A stretch of DNA of 64,000 nucleotides from CAYURP01 sp964447175 (lineage in GTDB: Bacteria; Zixibacteria; MSB-5A5; SM23-73-2). The translations under genes and the position numbers were made by a program. Position 1 is the first letter of the stretch, and the number at the start of each line of letters is the position of its first letter. Of the stretch, positions 16,292 through 23,913 are shown one piece after another. Under the pieces are notes generated by a model. It was given only the letters and a program-made list of their open reading frames with translations, did not search any database and was not told the DNA's origin. The stretch is taken from positions 32,111 to 96,110 of the forward strand of contig CAYURP010000003.1 in the NCBI GenBank assembly GCA_964447175.1, read 5' to 3'.

Positions 16292-16783
16292 TTACAATTT
16301 TGAGAAAAAGGTCTGAGCTATTAAACCGGCCAGAGGTGGAAAAACCAGAGTGGATGCAAATCTAATCAGGGCAAATTTAGGACTGATCAAACTTATCTCA
16401 TAGGGCAACCTCCCCACTGCCCATAAAGACCAGGCAGTAACAAAGGCTACCACTGTTCCGATCCCGGCACCTGCCTGCCAGATTGAAGCCACTATGGGGA
16501 AAGAAACATATGGCCCACCCGGGGTTAATCCTCCAGCTATACAGCCGATCAGAATCCCCTTGAATCCAGATTCTGCCCCCAGATATTTTATTATAAATTC
16601 TCTGGGAATTAATACCTGAACCATTCCTGCGATGACGAAAGCGAATACAAGAATCGGCAGAATACCTAAGAACATCTCCCCGCCAACTTTAAGTCCTGTT
16701 AGGTGAAGATTCTCTCCCATAAAATAAGCAACTATCAGGGTGGTTAAGGCTATAATTCCCATTATTAGTGTGGCTGTGTTCAT
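16292..16783 (-). CDS. Half-size predicted permease (ArsP_1/DUF318-like)
   Basis: A 163-residue membrane protein with five or six hydrophobic segments. GGLTPGGPYVSFPIVASI (about 84-101) is the glycine/proline-rich signature of the predicted permease family that includes ArsP, which is normally about 300-400 residues and built from two such halves. Only one half is encoded here, so it may work as a dimer. It starts immediately after the nitrilase-family gene on the same strand (stop TAG followed directly by ATG), with GGAG inside the end of that gene as ribosome site, so the two are translationally coupled. Substrate is unknown. Confidence 0.75.
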   Translation of the reverse strand: MNTATLIMGIIALTTLIVAYFMGENLHLTGLKVGGEMFLGILPILVFAFVIAGMVQVLIPREFIIKYLGAESGFKGILIGCIAGGLTPGGPYVSFPIVASIWQAGAGIGTVVAFVTAWSLWAVGRLPYEISLISPKFALIRFASTLVFPPLAGLIAQTFFSKL

Positions 16784-17632
16784 CTAATCCTCCAATTTAT
16801 TCTTTTTCTGAGTTATATCTTTGTAAACTTCAGGGTTTCTTGTCTCAAAGATTTTGAACTCCTCCCTTTTTCTTCTTATCAGATCTAGATCCACTTCTGC
16901 CAATATCAATTCAGGTTCATACCCGGCCTCAGCATAGACCTGAGCCATCATCCTCTCCCCTGGCCCGAATATCCTGGAATGGGCAGCTAATCTCATCTTT
17001 CCTGCTTCAGGAAGTTCTACCGTTCCACAGCTTACAATTTCCACAAAAAATATCTGATTCTCGCCTGACCTGACCTTACCTAAATTCCTCCTGTCCTCGG
17101 GAACACCAGTTTCTCCTCCCCAGTCCTCAACCCAGGTAGGGCAGAAAACGATCTCAGCTCCCTTCAGAGCTAATATTCTGCAAGCTTCAGGATACCAGGA
17201 ATCCCAACAGATGATCAAACCAACTCTGCCCACGTCTGAATCAACAACCGCCCAATCCTTGCCCGGGGTAACATAGGGCTGCTCCGGAATCCAGAGATGT
17301 ATTTTGGAATATTTCCCTAATATTTTCCCTTCCCTATTAACAAAGCAACAGGTATTATAGATCAAGTCTCCTCTTTTCTCCCTGATCGTCCCTCCCACGA
17401 TATTGATCTTGTATTGTTTTGCTTTTTCACAGAGAAAATCAGTGGTGGGACCTGGTATCTCCTCATTTCTTTCGATAGGAACATTGGTGGAGAAAAATTC
17501 AGGAAGACCTACAATATCCACACCTTGTAAGGTAGCTTCTTTTAACATTTCGTCTGCCCTTTTCAGATTTCCTTGATAGTCCCCTGAGATCATCTCCATC
17601 TGAGCAGCTGCGATCTTTACTTTTCTTTTCAT
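16784..17632 (-). CDS. Carbon-nitrogen hydrolase (nitrilase superfamily)
   Basis: A 282-residue nitrilase-superfamily amidohydrolase. The Glu-Lys-Cys triad is readable: Glu45 in GLPEFFS, Lys110 in YSKIHL and Cys142 in LIICWDSWYPE. Members hydrolyse C-N bonds of amides, carbamoyl compounds or nitriles in the cytoplasm. GGTIREK and NTCCFVNREGKILGKY are typical of the N-carbamoylputrescine/omega-amidase-like branches, but the exact substrate is not readable. The gene is coupled to a half-size permease downstream and preceded by an AGCS alanine symporter 113 nt upstream on the same strand, so a role in amide or amino-acid scavenging is a reasonable inference. Confidence 0.88.
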   Translation of the reverse strand: MKRKVKIAAAQMEMISGDYQGNLKRADEMLKEATLQGVDIVGLPEFFSTNVPIERNEEIPGPTTDFLCEKAKQYKINIVGGTIREKRGDLIYNTCCFVNREGKILGKYSKIHLWIPEQPYVTPGKDWAVVDSDVGRVGLIICWDSWYPEACRILALKGAEIVFCPTWVEDWGGETGVPEDRRNLGKVRSGENQIFFVEIVSCGTVELPEAGKMRLAAHSRIFGPGERMMAQVYAEAGYEPELILAEVDLDLIRRKREEFKIFETRNPEVYKDITQKKNKLED

Positions 17633-17745
17633 CTTGTTTTTACTCCTTGAGCATTCTTAGAATCTCTATATGTCAGAAAAATATTATTCTCAAAAGTAAA
17701 ATTCTTGAAATTTTAAAAGAGCTTCTATGAGAAAATCTGTGAGAT

Positions 17746-19095
17746 TTAACGTAAAGGTCTATGCTCCCTGGAGAAGTAGTCTTTTATCAATTTGACTCCT
17801 ATACCGCTCAATCCCACAATGCCTATCAGGTTGGGAAAAGCCATTAATCCGTTGGTGATATCAGATAAACGCCAGACAAAATCTATCTTCACAATGGCAC
17901 TCAGGGGGATACAAAAGATAAAGATCCAGCGATAGGGCATCACCGCTTTTGAGCCCAGTATGTACTCCGTGCATCTATCCCCATAATATGACCAGCTAAT
18001 CATGGTTGAAAATGCAAAAAAGACTAAACCGAAGGTAACGATCCATTTTCCGATACCTGGTAAGCCTATGTCAAAGGCATAGGAACTCAAAGGTGAACTG
18101 GTCAGGCCGGAGGTCCAGGAACCTGTTATAATAATAACCAGGGCGGTCATGGTGCAGATGATCAGCGTGTCGAAAAAAGGCCCCAGCATGGCTACCAACC
18201 CCTCCCTTGCCGGTTCTTTGGTCTTGGCAGCGGAGTGAGCAATGGAAGCCGATCCCAGGCCAGCCTCGTTGGAGAAAAGACCTCTCACAACCCCGAAGCG
18301 CATGGTCTGAGTCACCGTAGCACCAACAAATCCTCCTGCAGCAGCGGTCGGAGTAAAGACGTGTTTGAATATCAATCCGAAAGCCTGAGGAATTTTATCG
18401 ATGTTGGTGATAAGAATAATCATAGCACCCCCTATGTAAAGCACGCACATAAAGGGAACAATTCTAGAGGCGACCTTGCCAATCCTTCTGATCCCACCAA
18501 TGATCACCAGAGCCACCAAAAAGGCAATTACTCCTCCGGTAACGTAGGTGGGAATTCCCAAGTTCTCGTCCAGAGGCTTAGCCACGGAATTTGCCTGAAC
18601 CATATCCCCGATGCCAAAAGAAGCAATTGCCCCAAAAAGGGCAAACAAAAATCCCAGCCATTTCAAACCCAGTCCTTTTTCCAGATAATACATAGGTCCA
18701 CCGGATGCAGAGCCATCTTCATGCAGGACCCTGAAGCGCAAGCCCAACATGGCTGATGCAAATTTGTTCACCATTCCCAGAACACCGGTAACCCAGTACC
18801 AGAAAATTGCAGCTGGTCCTCCGGCAGCAATGGCAGTCGCCACACCTGCGATGTTACCTGTTCCAATGGTAGCGGATAGGGCAGCCGAAAGTGCCTGAAA
18901 ATGGGTAATATCACCAGCATCCTTGGGATCGTCGTATCTGCCCGAGATCAGTCCCATTCCATGCCCGAATTTTCTGATCTGGATGAACCTGTATCTAATT
19001 GTGAGAAATATCCCGGTAGCTAAAAGAACAACAACCAGCGGAAGCCCCCCGACATAAGATTGGATTAGTTCTAATGTAGAAGTAATTCTCTGCAT
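17746..19095 (-). CDS. Sodium:alanine (AGCS family) symporter
   Basis: A 449-residue secondary transporter of the alanine/glycine:cation symporter family. The family signature is clear: ALSATIGTGNIAGVATAI (about 70-87) followed by GGPAAIFWYW, then FSNEAGLGSASIAHSAAK (about 273-290). About ten hydrophobic segments are seen. It imports alanine or glycine with sodium. The gene starts at ATG 19095, 13 nt from a 10-N scaffold gap, so its promoter is not visible. The downstream neighbours are a nitrilase-family hydrolase and a small permease. Confidence 0.95.
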   Translation of the reverse strand: MQRITSTLELIQSYVGGLPLVVVLLATGIFLTIRYRFIQIRKFGHGMGLISGRYDDPKDAGDITHFQALSAALSATIGTGNIAGVATAIAAGGPAAIFWYWVTGVLGMVNKFASAMLGLRFRVLHEDGSASGGPMYYLEKGLGLKWLGFLFALFGAIASFGIGDMVQANSVAKPLDENLGIPTYVTGGVIAFLVALVIIGGIRRIGKVASRIVPFMCVLYIGGAMIILITNIDKIPQAFGLIFKHVFTPTAAAGGFVGATVTQTMRFGVVRGLFSNEAGLGSASIAHSAAKTKEPAREGLVAMLGPFFDTLIICTMTALVIIITGSWTSGLTSSPLSSYAFDIGLPGIGKWIVTFGLVFFAFSTMISWSYYGDRCTEYILGSKAVMPYRWIFIFCIPLSAIVKIDFVWRLSDITNGLMAFPNLIGIVGLSGIGVKLIKDYFSREHRPLR

Positions 19096-19108
19096 TTAGA
19101 CTCATTCA

Positions 19109-19118
19109 NNNNNNNNNN
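19109..19118. other. Assembly gap (10 N)
   Basis: Ten N. The true length of this gap is unknown. It removes the promoter region of the AGCS symporter gene. Confidence 0.99.
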
Positions 19119-19158
19119 TATAAAAATAATCTTATCTGTCAAGCAATTTAAAAAAGTA

Positions 19159-19182
19159 GGGACAGGTTTTTAAACCTGTCCC
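19159..19182. repeat. Perfect 11-bp hairpin of the GTAGGG family
   Basis: GTAGGG flank with arm GGGACAGGTTT (19159-19169), a 2-nt loop and a perfect complement. It matches the hairpin at 14.42 kb in its flank (GTAGGGACAG) but not in its stem. Confidence 0.75.
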
Positions 19183-19291
19183 GGACTCAATTGGGTTCCT
19201 ACATATTCTACCAATCTCAATACATAGTGTTGGGAATTCATCCCACCCTATTCAACTATTGCAATTCAGGTGATGAGAAAAGCACGAAACG

Positions 19292-19371
19292 GTCATTGCG
19301 AGTCCTGATGAAATCGGGACGAAGCAATCTCATAAAAGAGAGACTGCTTCGCCCTTCGGTCTCGCAGTGAC
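19292..19371. repeat. 80-bp cruciform repeat (CATTGCGAG...GAAGCAATCTC type)
   Basis: Outer arms GTCATTGCGAG and CTCGCAGTGAC enclose two inner hairpins (arms TCCTGAT and CGAAGCAATCTC). The sequence GTCATTGCGAG with GAAGCAATCTC is a recurrent non-autonomous repeat in many bacterial phyla. The 612 nt between the gap at 19118 and the gene at 19731 otherwise hold only further hairpins (19159, 19534) and the leader of the NSS gene. Confidence 0.75.
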
Positions 19372-19533
19372 GTCTAAAAGCATTATGATATAATCCATTA
19401 CCTGTTTCGGCCAGGGCAGGTCCCAAAAATCAGGATTTCTCTCTTTTCAGACTATACGCTAGCTATGGGGAAATTGAAATAATCGTAGCTGCCCAGCTTT
19501 TAAACGGAGCGCAAATTTTATTTTTTTAAACCA

Positions 19534-19551
19534 CGCAACCTGAAGGTTGCG
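19534..19551. repeat. 8-bp hairpin of the GGCTAC family
   Basis: Arm CGCAACCT (19534-19541), 2-nt loop, perfect complement, followed by GGCTAC. The same 3' flank follows different stems at 15.87 kb and, reversed, at 34.33 kb. Confidence 0.65.
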
Positions 19552-19730
19552 GCTACCAGATCCAACCAACGAACACATTTTTCGCAAAATCTTTCTTTTT
19601 TCTTGCATATGAAATTTTTTAGAATATATTAGTCAAAATTCTTATTTTGCTTCTTTGATTTAGATCTGGATGTTACAGGTAGTGGTTTGACAGAATTTAA
19701 AGATGGCTTCTTAACTCACAGGAGGTCCTG

Positions 19731-21197
19731 ATGGAACAGAGGGATCGCTGGAGCTCAAGAACTGCATTTGTTTTGGCTGCTATTGGCTCGGCTATTGGTT
19801 TGGGCAACATCTGGAGGTTTCCCTACATCTGCTATGCTAATGGTGGGGGCGCCTTTTTAATCGCTTGGTTGGTGGCACTTTTCACCGCAGGAATACCGCT
19901 TATGATCCTGGAATTCGGGCTGGGTCATAAGATGCAGGGTTCCGCTCCTGAAGCTTTCTACAAGACCAATAAAAAATTTGAATGGTTCGGTTGGATGGCC
20001 ATCCTGGTTGGCTTTTTCATCGTCTGTTATTATGCGGTGATAATGAGCTACTGCTTCAATTATGCCTATTTTTCCGTTACTGAAGCTTGGGGTAATAACA
20101 CAGCTGAGTTTTTTAACACGACCGTCGGCTTAACTGAAGGTCCCTTCAAGATGGGGGGAATCAAAGGATTTATATTATTGGGATTGGTTTTGAGCTGGAT
20201 ATTTATTGTTCTATCCGTGTGGAAAGGAGCAAAGACGGTTAGCAAAGTGGTCTATGCCACAGTTCTGATCCCCTGGTTTCTTTTGATCATTTTCGTGATA
20301 AGAGGAGTTACCCTGCCCGGAGCAGTTGACGGACTGATCTTCTATTTAAAACCGGAATTCGCCAAGCTGCTTAAACCAGGAGTCTGGTTAGCGGCTTATA
20401 CCCAGGTCTTTTTTTCATTGTCAGTTGGCTTCGGGATAATGATTGCTTACTCCAGCTTTCTCCCCAAGAAATCGGATCTGGTGAACAACGCCTTCATCAT
20501 TAGTATGGCAAATTGCGGCACCTCCTTTTTAGGCGGATTTGCTATCTTTGGCGCGTTAGGCTACTATGCTAACCTTTTGGGAAAACCAGTGGCGGACGTC
20601 GTGAACGTTGGGCCGGGATTAACATTCGTTACTTACCCTCACATCATTAGCAATCTACCCTTCTGGCAGCCTTTATTCGGGGTCCTGTTTTTCATAATGC
20701 TTTTGACCTTAGCCGTTGATTCAGCCTTCTCTTTAGCGGAAGCTGTTGCTGCCGGGGTCAGGGATAAATGGAAACTATCTCACAGAACCACCAACCTATC
20801 AGTTGGGACTCTTGCTTTTCTATTCGGTGTGCCTTTAACCTTCGGTGCAGGATATCTATGGCTGGATATCGTGGACAATTTTATGACCAAATTCGGGATT
20901 TCCATAATATGTATGGGTGAATGTATTCTCATCGGCTGGGTCTTCGGCTCTGGAAAAATCAGGGAGTATGTGAATTCCATATCCGAATTCTCAATAGGCA
21001 AGTGGTGGGATTTCTTTATAAGGATAGTCATCCCCGTTGTCTTGTTCTTTTTGGTTTTAATGGAGGTTCTGGATAGAATAAAAGCCTCCTACGGCGGTTT
21101 TCCGCGATTAGCAGAGTTCTTAGGAGGATGGTTGTTCATCATCCTCTTGCCCATATTGGGATTAATTTTGATGTTTATTAAAAGGAAAGAGAAATAA
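19731..21197 (+). CDS. Sodium-dependent amino-acid transporter, NSS/SNF family (MetP-like)
   Basis: A 488-residue neurotransmitter:sodium symporter with the LeuT fold and 11-12 TM helices. TM1 carries the sodium/substrate motif AAIGSAIGLGNIWRFPY (about 16-32), with GGGAFLI beginning TM2 and FFSLSVGFGIMIAYSSF in TM6. The bacterial NSS carriers transport single amino acids. Its stop overlaps the start of a 39-residue single-TM protein by one base (TAATG), which is the arrangement of MetP-MetS methionine/alanine importers, so methionine or alanine is the most likely substrate by context. CAGGAGGTCCTG is an excellent ribosome site. Confidence 0.93.
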   Translation: MEQRDRWSSRTAFVLAAIGSAIGLGNIWRFPYICYANGGGAFLIAWLVALFTAGIPLMILEFGLGHKMQGSAPEAFYKTNKKFEWFGWMAILVGFFIVCYYAVIMSYCFNYAYFSVTEAWGNNTAEFFNTTVGLTEGPFKMGGIKGFILLGLVLSWIFIVLSVWKGAKTVSKVVYATVLIPWFLLIIFVIRGVTLPGAVDGLIFYLKPEFAKLLKPGVWLAAYTQVFFSLSVGFGIMIAYSSFLPKKSDLVNNAFIISMANCGTSFLGGFAIFGALGYYANLLGKPVADVVNVGPGLTFVTYPHIISNLPFWQPLFGVLFFIMLLTLAVDSAFSLAEAVAAGVRDKWKLSHRTTNLSVGTLAFLFGVPLTFGAGYLWLDIVDNFMTKFGISIICMGECILIGWVFGSGKIREYVNSISEFSIGKWWDFFIRIVIPVVLFFLVLMEVLDRIKASYGGFPRLAEFLGGWLFIILLPILGLILMFIKRKEK

Positions 21198-21316
21198 TGC
21201 CTTTTTCAGCTATTTTAATGATGATCGTTACCGCAGTGATCCTGTATGGTGGTATCGCCATTTGTGTTCGTATAGCAACCAAAAAGAAAGAACCGACCGA
21301 CCAGCGGAATCGCTAA
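21197..21316 (+). CDS. MetS-like small subunit of the NSS transporter
   Basis: A 39-residue ORF starting MPFSAILMMIVTAVILYGG, with one transmembrane helix (about 4-26) followed by a basic tail ending KKKEPTDQRNR. Its ATG overlaps the stop of the NSS symporter gene by one base (TAATG), so translation is coupled. Small single-TM subunits of this size directly behind NSS transporters form the MetS family (Corynebacterium MetPS methionine/alanine importer), where the small protein is needed for transport. Length, topology and position all fit. It is too short for most gene finders and is easily missed. Confidence 0.8.
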   Translation: MPFSAILMMIVTAVILYGGIAICVRIATKKKEPTDQRNR

Positions 21317-21372
21317 AGCTAATAGATTTTTATTACTTTATTTGCACTCCGTAATATCTTGACTCTAAAATT

Positions 21373-22650
21373 ATGCTAAAAGGCTTCGGAAAAGATTTCC
21401 TGTTCGGCGTTGCCACCTCAGCTTATCAGATTGAGGGTGGTAACTATAACGACTGGACCGAATGGGAGGACAAAGCTAAAGCCAAAAGGATAACAAAACT
21501 CACCTCCTGTGGCAATTCAACTGATCACTGGAGGAGATACAAAGAGGATTTTTCTTTATTAAAAAAGCTGGGCATCAATGCTTATCGCTTTTCAGTGGAA
21601 TGGAGCCGGATCGAGCCCCAGCCGGATCAGTGGAATCAGGATGCCCTGCAAACCTACGTTGATATGGCAAAGATACTAAAAAATCTTCAGATCGAGCCGA
21701 TGGTGACCTTGCATCACTTTACCAATCCCATATGGCTGCATCAGGACTGTCCCTGGCATTCGGAAAAATCTATAGAAAGATTTACGAAATATGCAGAAAA
21801 AGTAATCTCGGCTTTATGTCCATATGTCAAATACTGGATAAGCTTTAATGAGCCGGTTGTTTTTCTTCTGGGTGGGTATGTGGATGGAAGAATGCCCCCG
21901 GGCATAAAAGATGCAAAACTTTCCTTCCAGGCTTTGAAGAACATACTTTTGGCACACCAGGAGGTCCACTCCATAATAAAAGATCACTGCAACAAAGATT
22001 ACCAGCTCAGCATTGCCCATAATATGATGGAAATCAGACCAGCATTGGTCTTCTCCCCTTTTGACCATTATCTCTCAGCTCACGTGGATCAGTTCTATAA
22101 CTGGATGCTGGTGGATGCCTTTGCTACAGACGAGTTGAATTTCACTATCCCCACTGCCATCAAAGGGAAAGCAATGCTTAAGCTGAGGGATACCATTACT
22201 TTCTGGGGAGTGAATTACTACTCCCGTTTATTTATGAGTTTTGCCCCATTTAACCCCTTGCGTTTCAATTTCTTGTATAAGGACTCTTCAAGAAACGGAT
22301 TAACCGATATGGGCTGGGAAATCTACCCTGAGGGCCTGGAATATATCCTGAGAAAAACATATTCCAAATTAAATCTTCCTATTATAATCACTGAAAACGG
22401 AATTGCTGATAAACAGGATATAGAAAGAACGAAATTCATAGCCGATCATCTCCAGGTCCTGAAGAAGTGCAGCACTGATATCCCCATTAAGGGTTATTTT
22501 TACTGGTCTTTACTGGATAATTTCGAATGGCTGCACGGCTTTGATCCCAGATTCGGTCTTTATGAGGTAGATTATAATACTTTTAAAAGAAAGAAAAGAC
22601 CCAGCGCAGATTTCTTCACCAAATTAGCTAAAGGAGAAATAGAAATTTAG
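21373..22650 (+). CDS. Glycoside hydrolase family 1 (beta-glycosidase)
   Basis: A 425-residue GH1 enzyme, a retaining beta-glycosidase with a TIM-barrel fold. The acid/base is Glu160 in SFNEP and the nucleophile is Glu341 in ITENG. The N-terminal FLFGVATSAYQIEGG, the sugar-contacting HHFTNP (114-119) and the C-terminal GYFYWSLLDNFEWLHGF are family hallmarks. No signal peptide is visible, so it is cytoplasmic, acting on imported beta-glucosides or on a glycolipid or glycoside made in the cell. The latter fits the GT21-like glucosyltransferase 46 nt downstream, but the link is inference. Confidence 0.95.
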   Translation: MLKGFGKDFLFGVATSAYQIEGGNYNDWTEWEDKAKAKRITKLTSCGNSTDHWRRYKEDFSLLKKLGINAYRFSVEWSRIEPQPDQWNQDALQTYVDMAKILKNLQIEPMVTLHHFTNPIWLHQDCPWHSEKSIERFTKYAEKVISALCPYVKYWISFNEPVVFLLGGYVDGRMPPGIKDAKLSFQALKNILLAHQEVHSIIKDHCNKDYQLSIAHNMMEIRPALVFSPFDHYLSAHVDQFYNWMLVDAFATDELNFTIPTAIKGKAMLKLRDTITFWGVNYYSRLFMSFAPFNPLRFNFLYKDSSRNGLTDMGWEIYPEGLEYILRKTYSKLNLPIIITENGIADKQDIERTKFIADHLQVLKKCSTDIPIKGYFYWSLLDNFEWLHGFDPRFGLYEVDYNTFKRKKRPSADFFTKLAKGEIEI

Positions 22651-22695
22651 AGTTGAAAAATTGACAAAAAGTATTATGTTATAACAGTTATTGTG

Positions 22696-23853
22696 ATGAT
22701 AAATCAAATTCTTTTCATACTGTGTATAGTTACTTCGATTTTTTGTGCCATTCAATACTACATTACTTGGTGGAGCATCAGAGAGGGGAAAAAAGAGGAA
22801 GATGGATTATCCGATTTCACCCCACCGGTATCGATATTGAAACCCTTAACCGGAGACGAGCCGGGAGTGAGGGAAAACCTGAAAGCTTTTTTTGAATTAA
22901 ATTATCCAGAATATGAGCTAATCTTTGCTTTTGAGACCTCAATGGACCCTGCCATCCAGCTGGTCGATTCACTCAAAGAAGAACATCCCCAGATACCAGT
23001 CAAAAAAGTTATAAGCGATCCAACCTTCGGATATAATCCCAAGGTGAGCAACGTAGCAAGCGCGCTTGCAAAAACAAGTCACGATCTGATATTGATAAGC
23101 GATGCTGACATTCGCCCTGGCAAAAACTACTTGAGAATAATAGTTCAACGCTTCGGGGATCCTGCTGTGGGATTGGTATCCAATCTAATCAAGGGACAGG
23201 GAGATGATTCATTGGGTTCCATCTTAGAAAATCTCCAGCTAAATTTCTTTGTAATCAACGGGGTTTGCACTTTATACAATCTGATCAGCCATCCATCGGT
23301 AGTAGGCAAATCGATGTTGATAAGAAAATCATATTTTGAACAGTCAGGCGGACTTGAGTCCGTAAAAAATTTCTTAGCCGAGGATTATATCATCGGCGAG
23401 AGGATGCGAAAAATCGGCAAGAAAGTAGTAATCTCCCGGCATCTTATCACCAGCTTCAGCAATAAACGTACATTCAGGCAGTTTTTCAATCGCCGTTATC
23501 GCTGGCATATTTTAAGATTTCAACTATCCAGGAGCGCTTATTTTATAGAGCCTTTTGTCAATCCATTGTTCTGGGCTTTGATATTCATGCTCATCTCCCT
23601 TTTCTCCATGCTTTCTGTCGCAACTTTTCTGGTAGTAGGATTATACAAGATAATACTGGAAGCCTTGCAGGGAGAGACGCTTCACGAAGAGACAAAATTC
23701 ATCCCTTATTTATTTGTCCCCTTAAAAGACCTGATAGTCGCCTTTGTTTGGTTCATCCCCTTTTTCAAGTATACCGTCCGCTGGCGCAAGCACCGATTCA
23801 GAGTCAAACATAAAACCGAACTTGTTCCTATTCAGACAATATCGAATAAATAA
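22696..23853 (+). CDS. GT21-type (ceramide glucosyltransferase/HpnI-like) glycosyltransferase
   Basis: A 385-residue membrane glycosyltransferase with an N-terminal TM helix, a GT-A catalytic domain and two or three C-terminal TM segments. The family motifs are SDADIR (the Asp-x-Asp), AEDYIIGE (third Asp) and the RRYRW box after it, together with PPVSILKPLTGDEPG. GT21 enzymes add a sugar to a membrane lipid: ceramide in eukaryotes and some bacteria, and N-acetylglucosamine to hopanoid in HpnI. The lipid acceptor here is unknown. Start could equally be GTG 22693 or ATG 22696. It follows a GH1 gene. Confidence 0.85.
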   Translation: MINQILFILCIVTSIFCAIQYYITWWSIREGKKEEDGLSDFTPPVSILKPLTGDEPGVRENLKAFFELNYPEYELIFAFETSMDPAIQLVDSLKEEHPQIPVKKVISDPTFGYNPKVSNVASALAKTSHDLILISDADIRPGKNYLRIIVQRFGDPAVGLVSNLIKGQGDDSLGSILENLQLNFFVINGVCTLYNLISHPSVVGKSMLIRKSYFEQSGGLESVKNFLAEDYIIGERMRKIGKKVVISRHLITSFSNKRTFRQFFNRRYRWHILRFQLSRSAYFIEPFVNPLFWALIFMLISLFSMLSVATFLVVGLYKIILEALQGETLHEETKFIPYLFVPLKDLIVAFVWFIPFFKYTVRWRKHRFRVKHKTELVPIQTISNK

Positions 23854-23913
23854 AATATATAATTAATCCCCCTTTATTGTTACAAAAGAAATTGAAAAAT
23901 GTAGTTGCTCGAT

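Noticed and set aside
22661..22685. Promoter before the GT21 gene
   Set aside because: TTGACA is present but the nearest -10-like box (TATAAC) is only 13 nt away, too short for a normal promoter.
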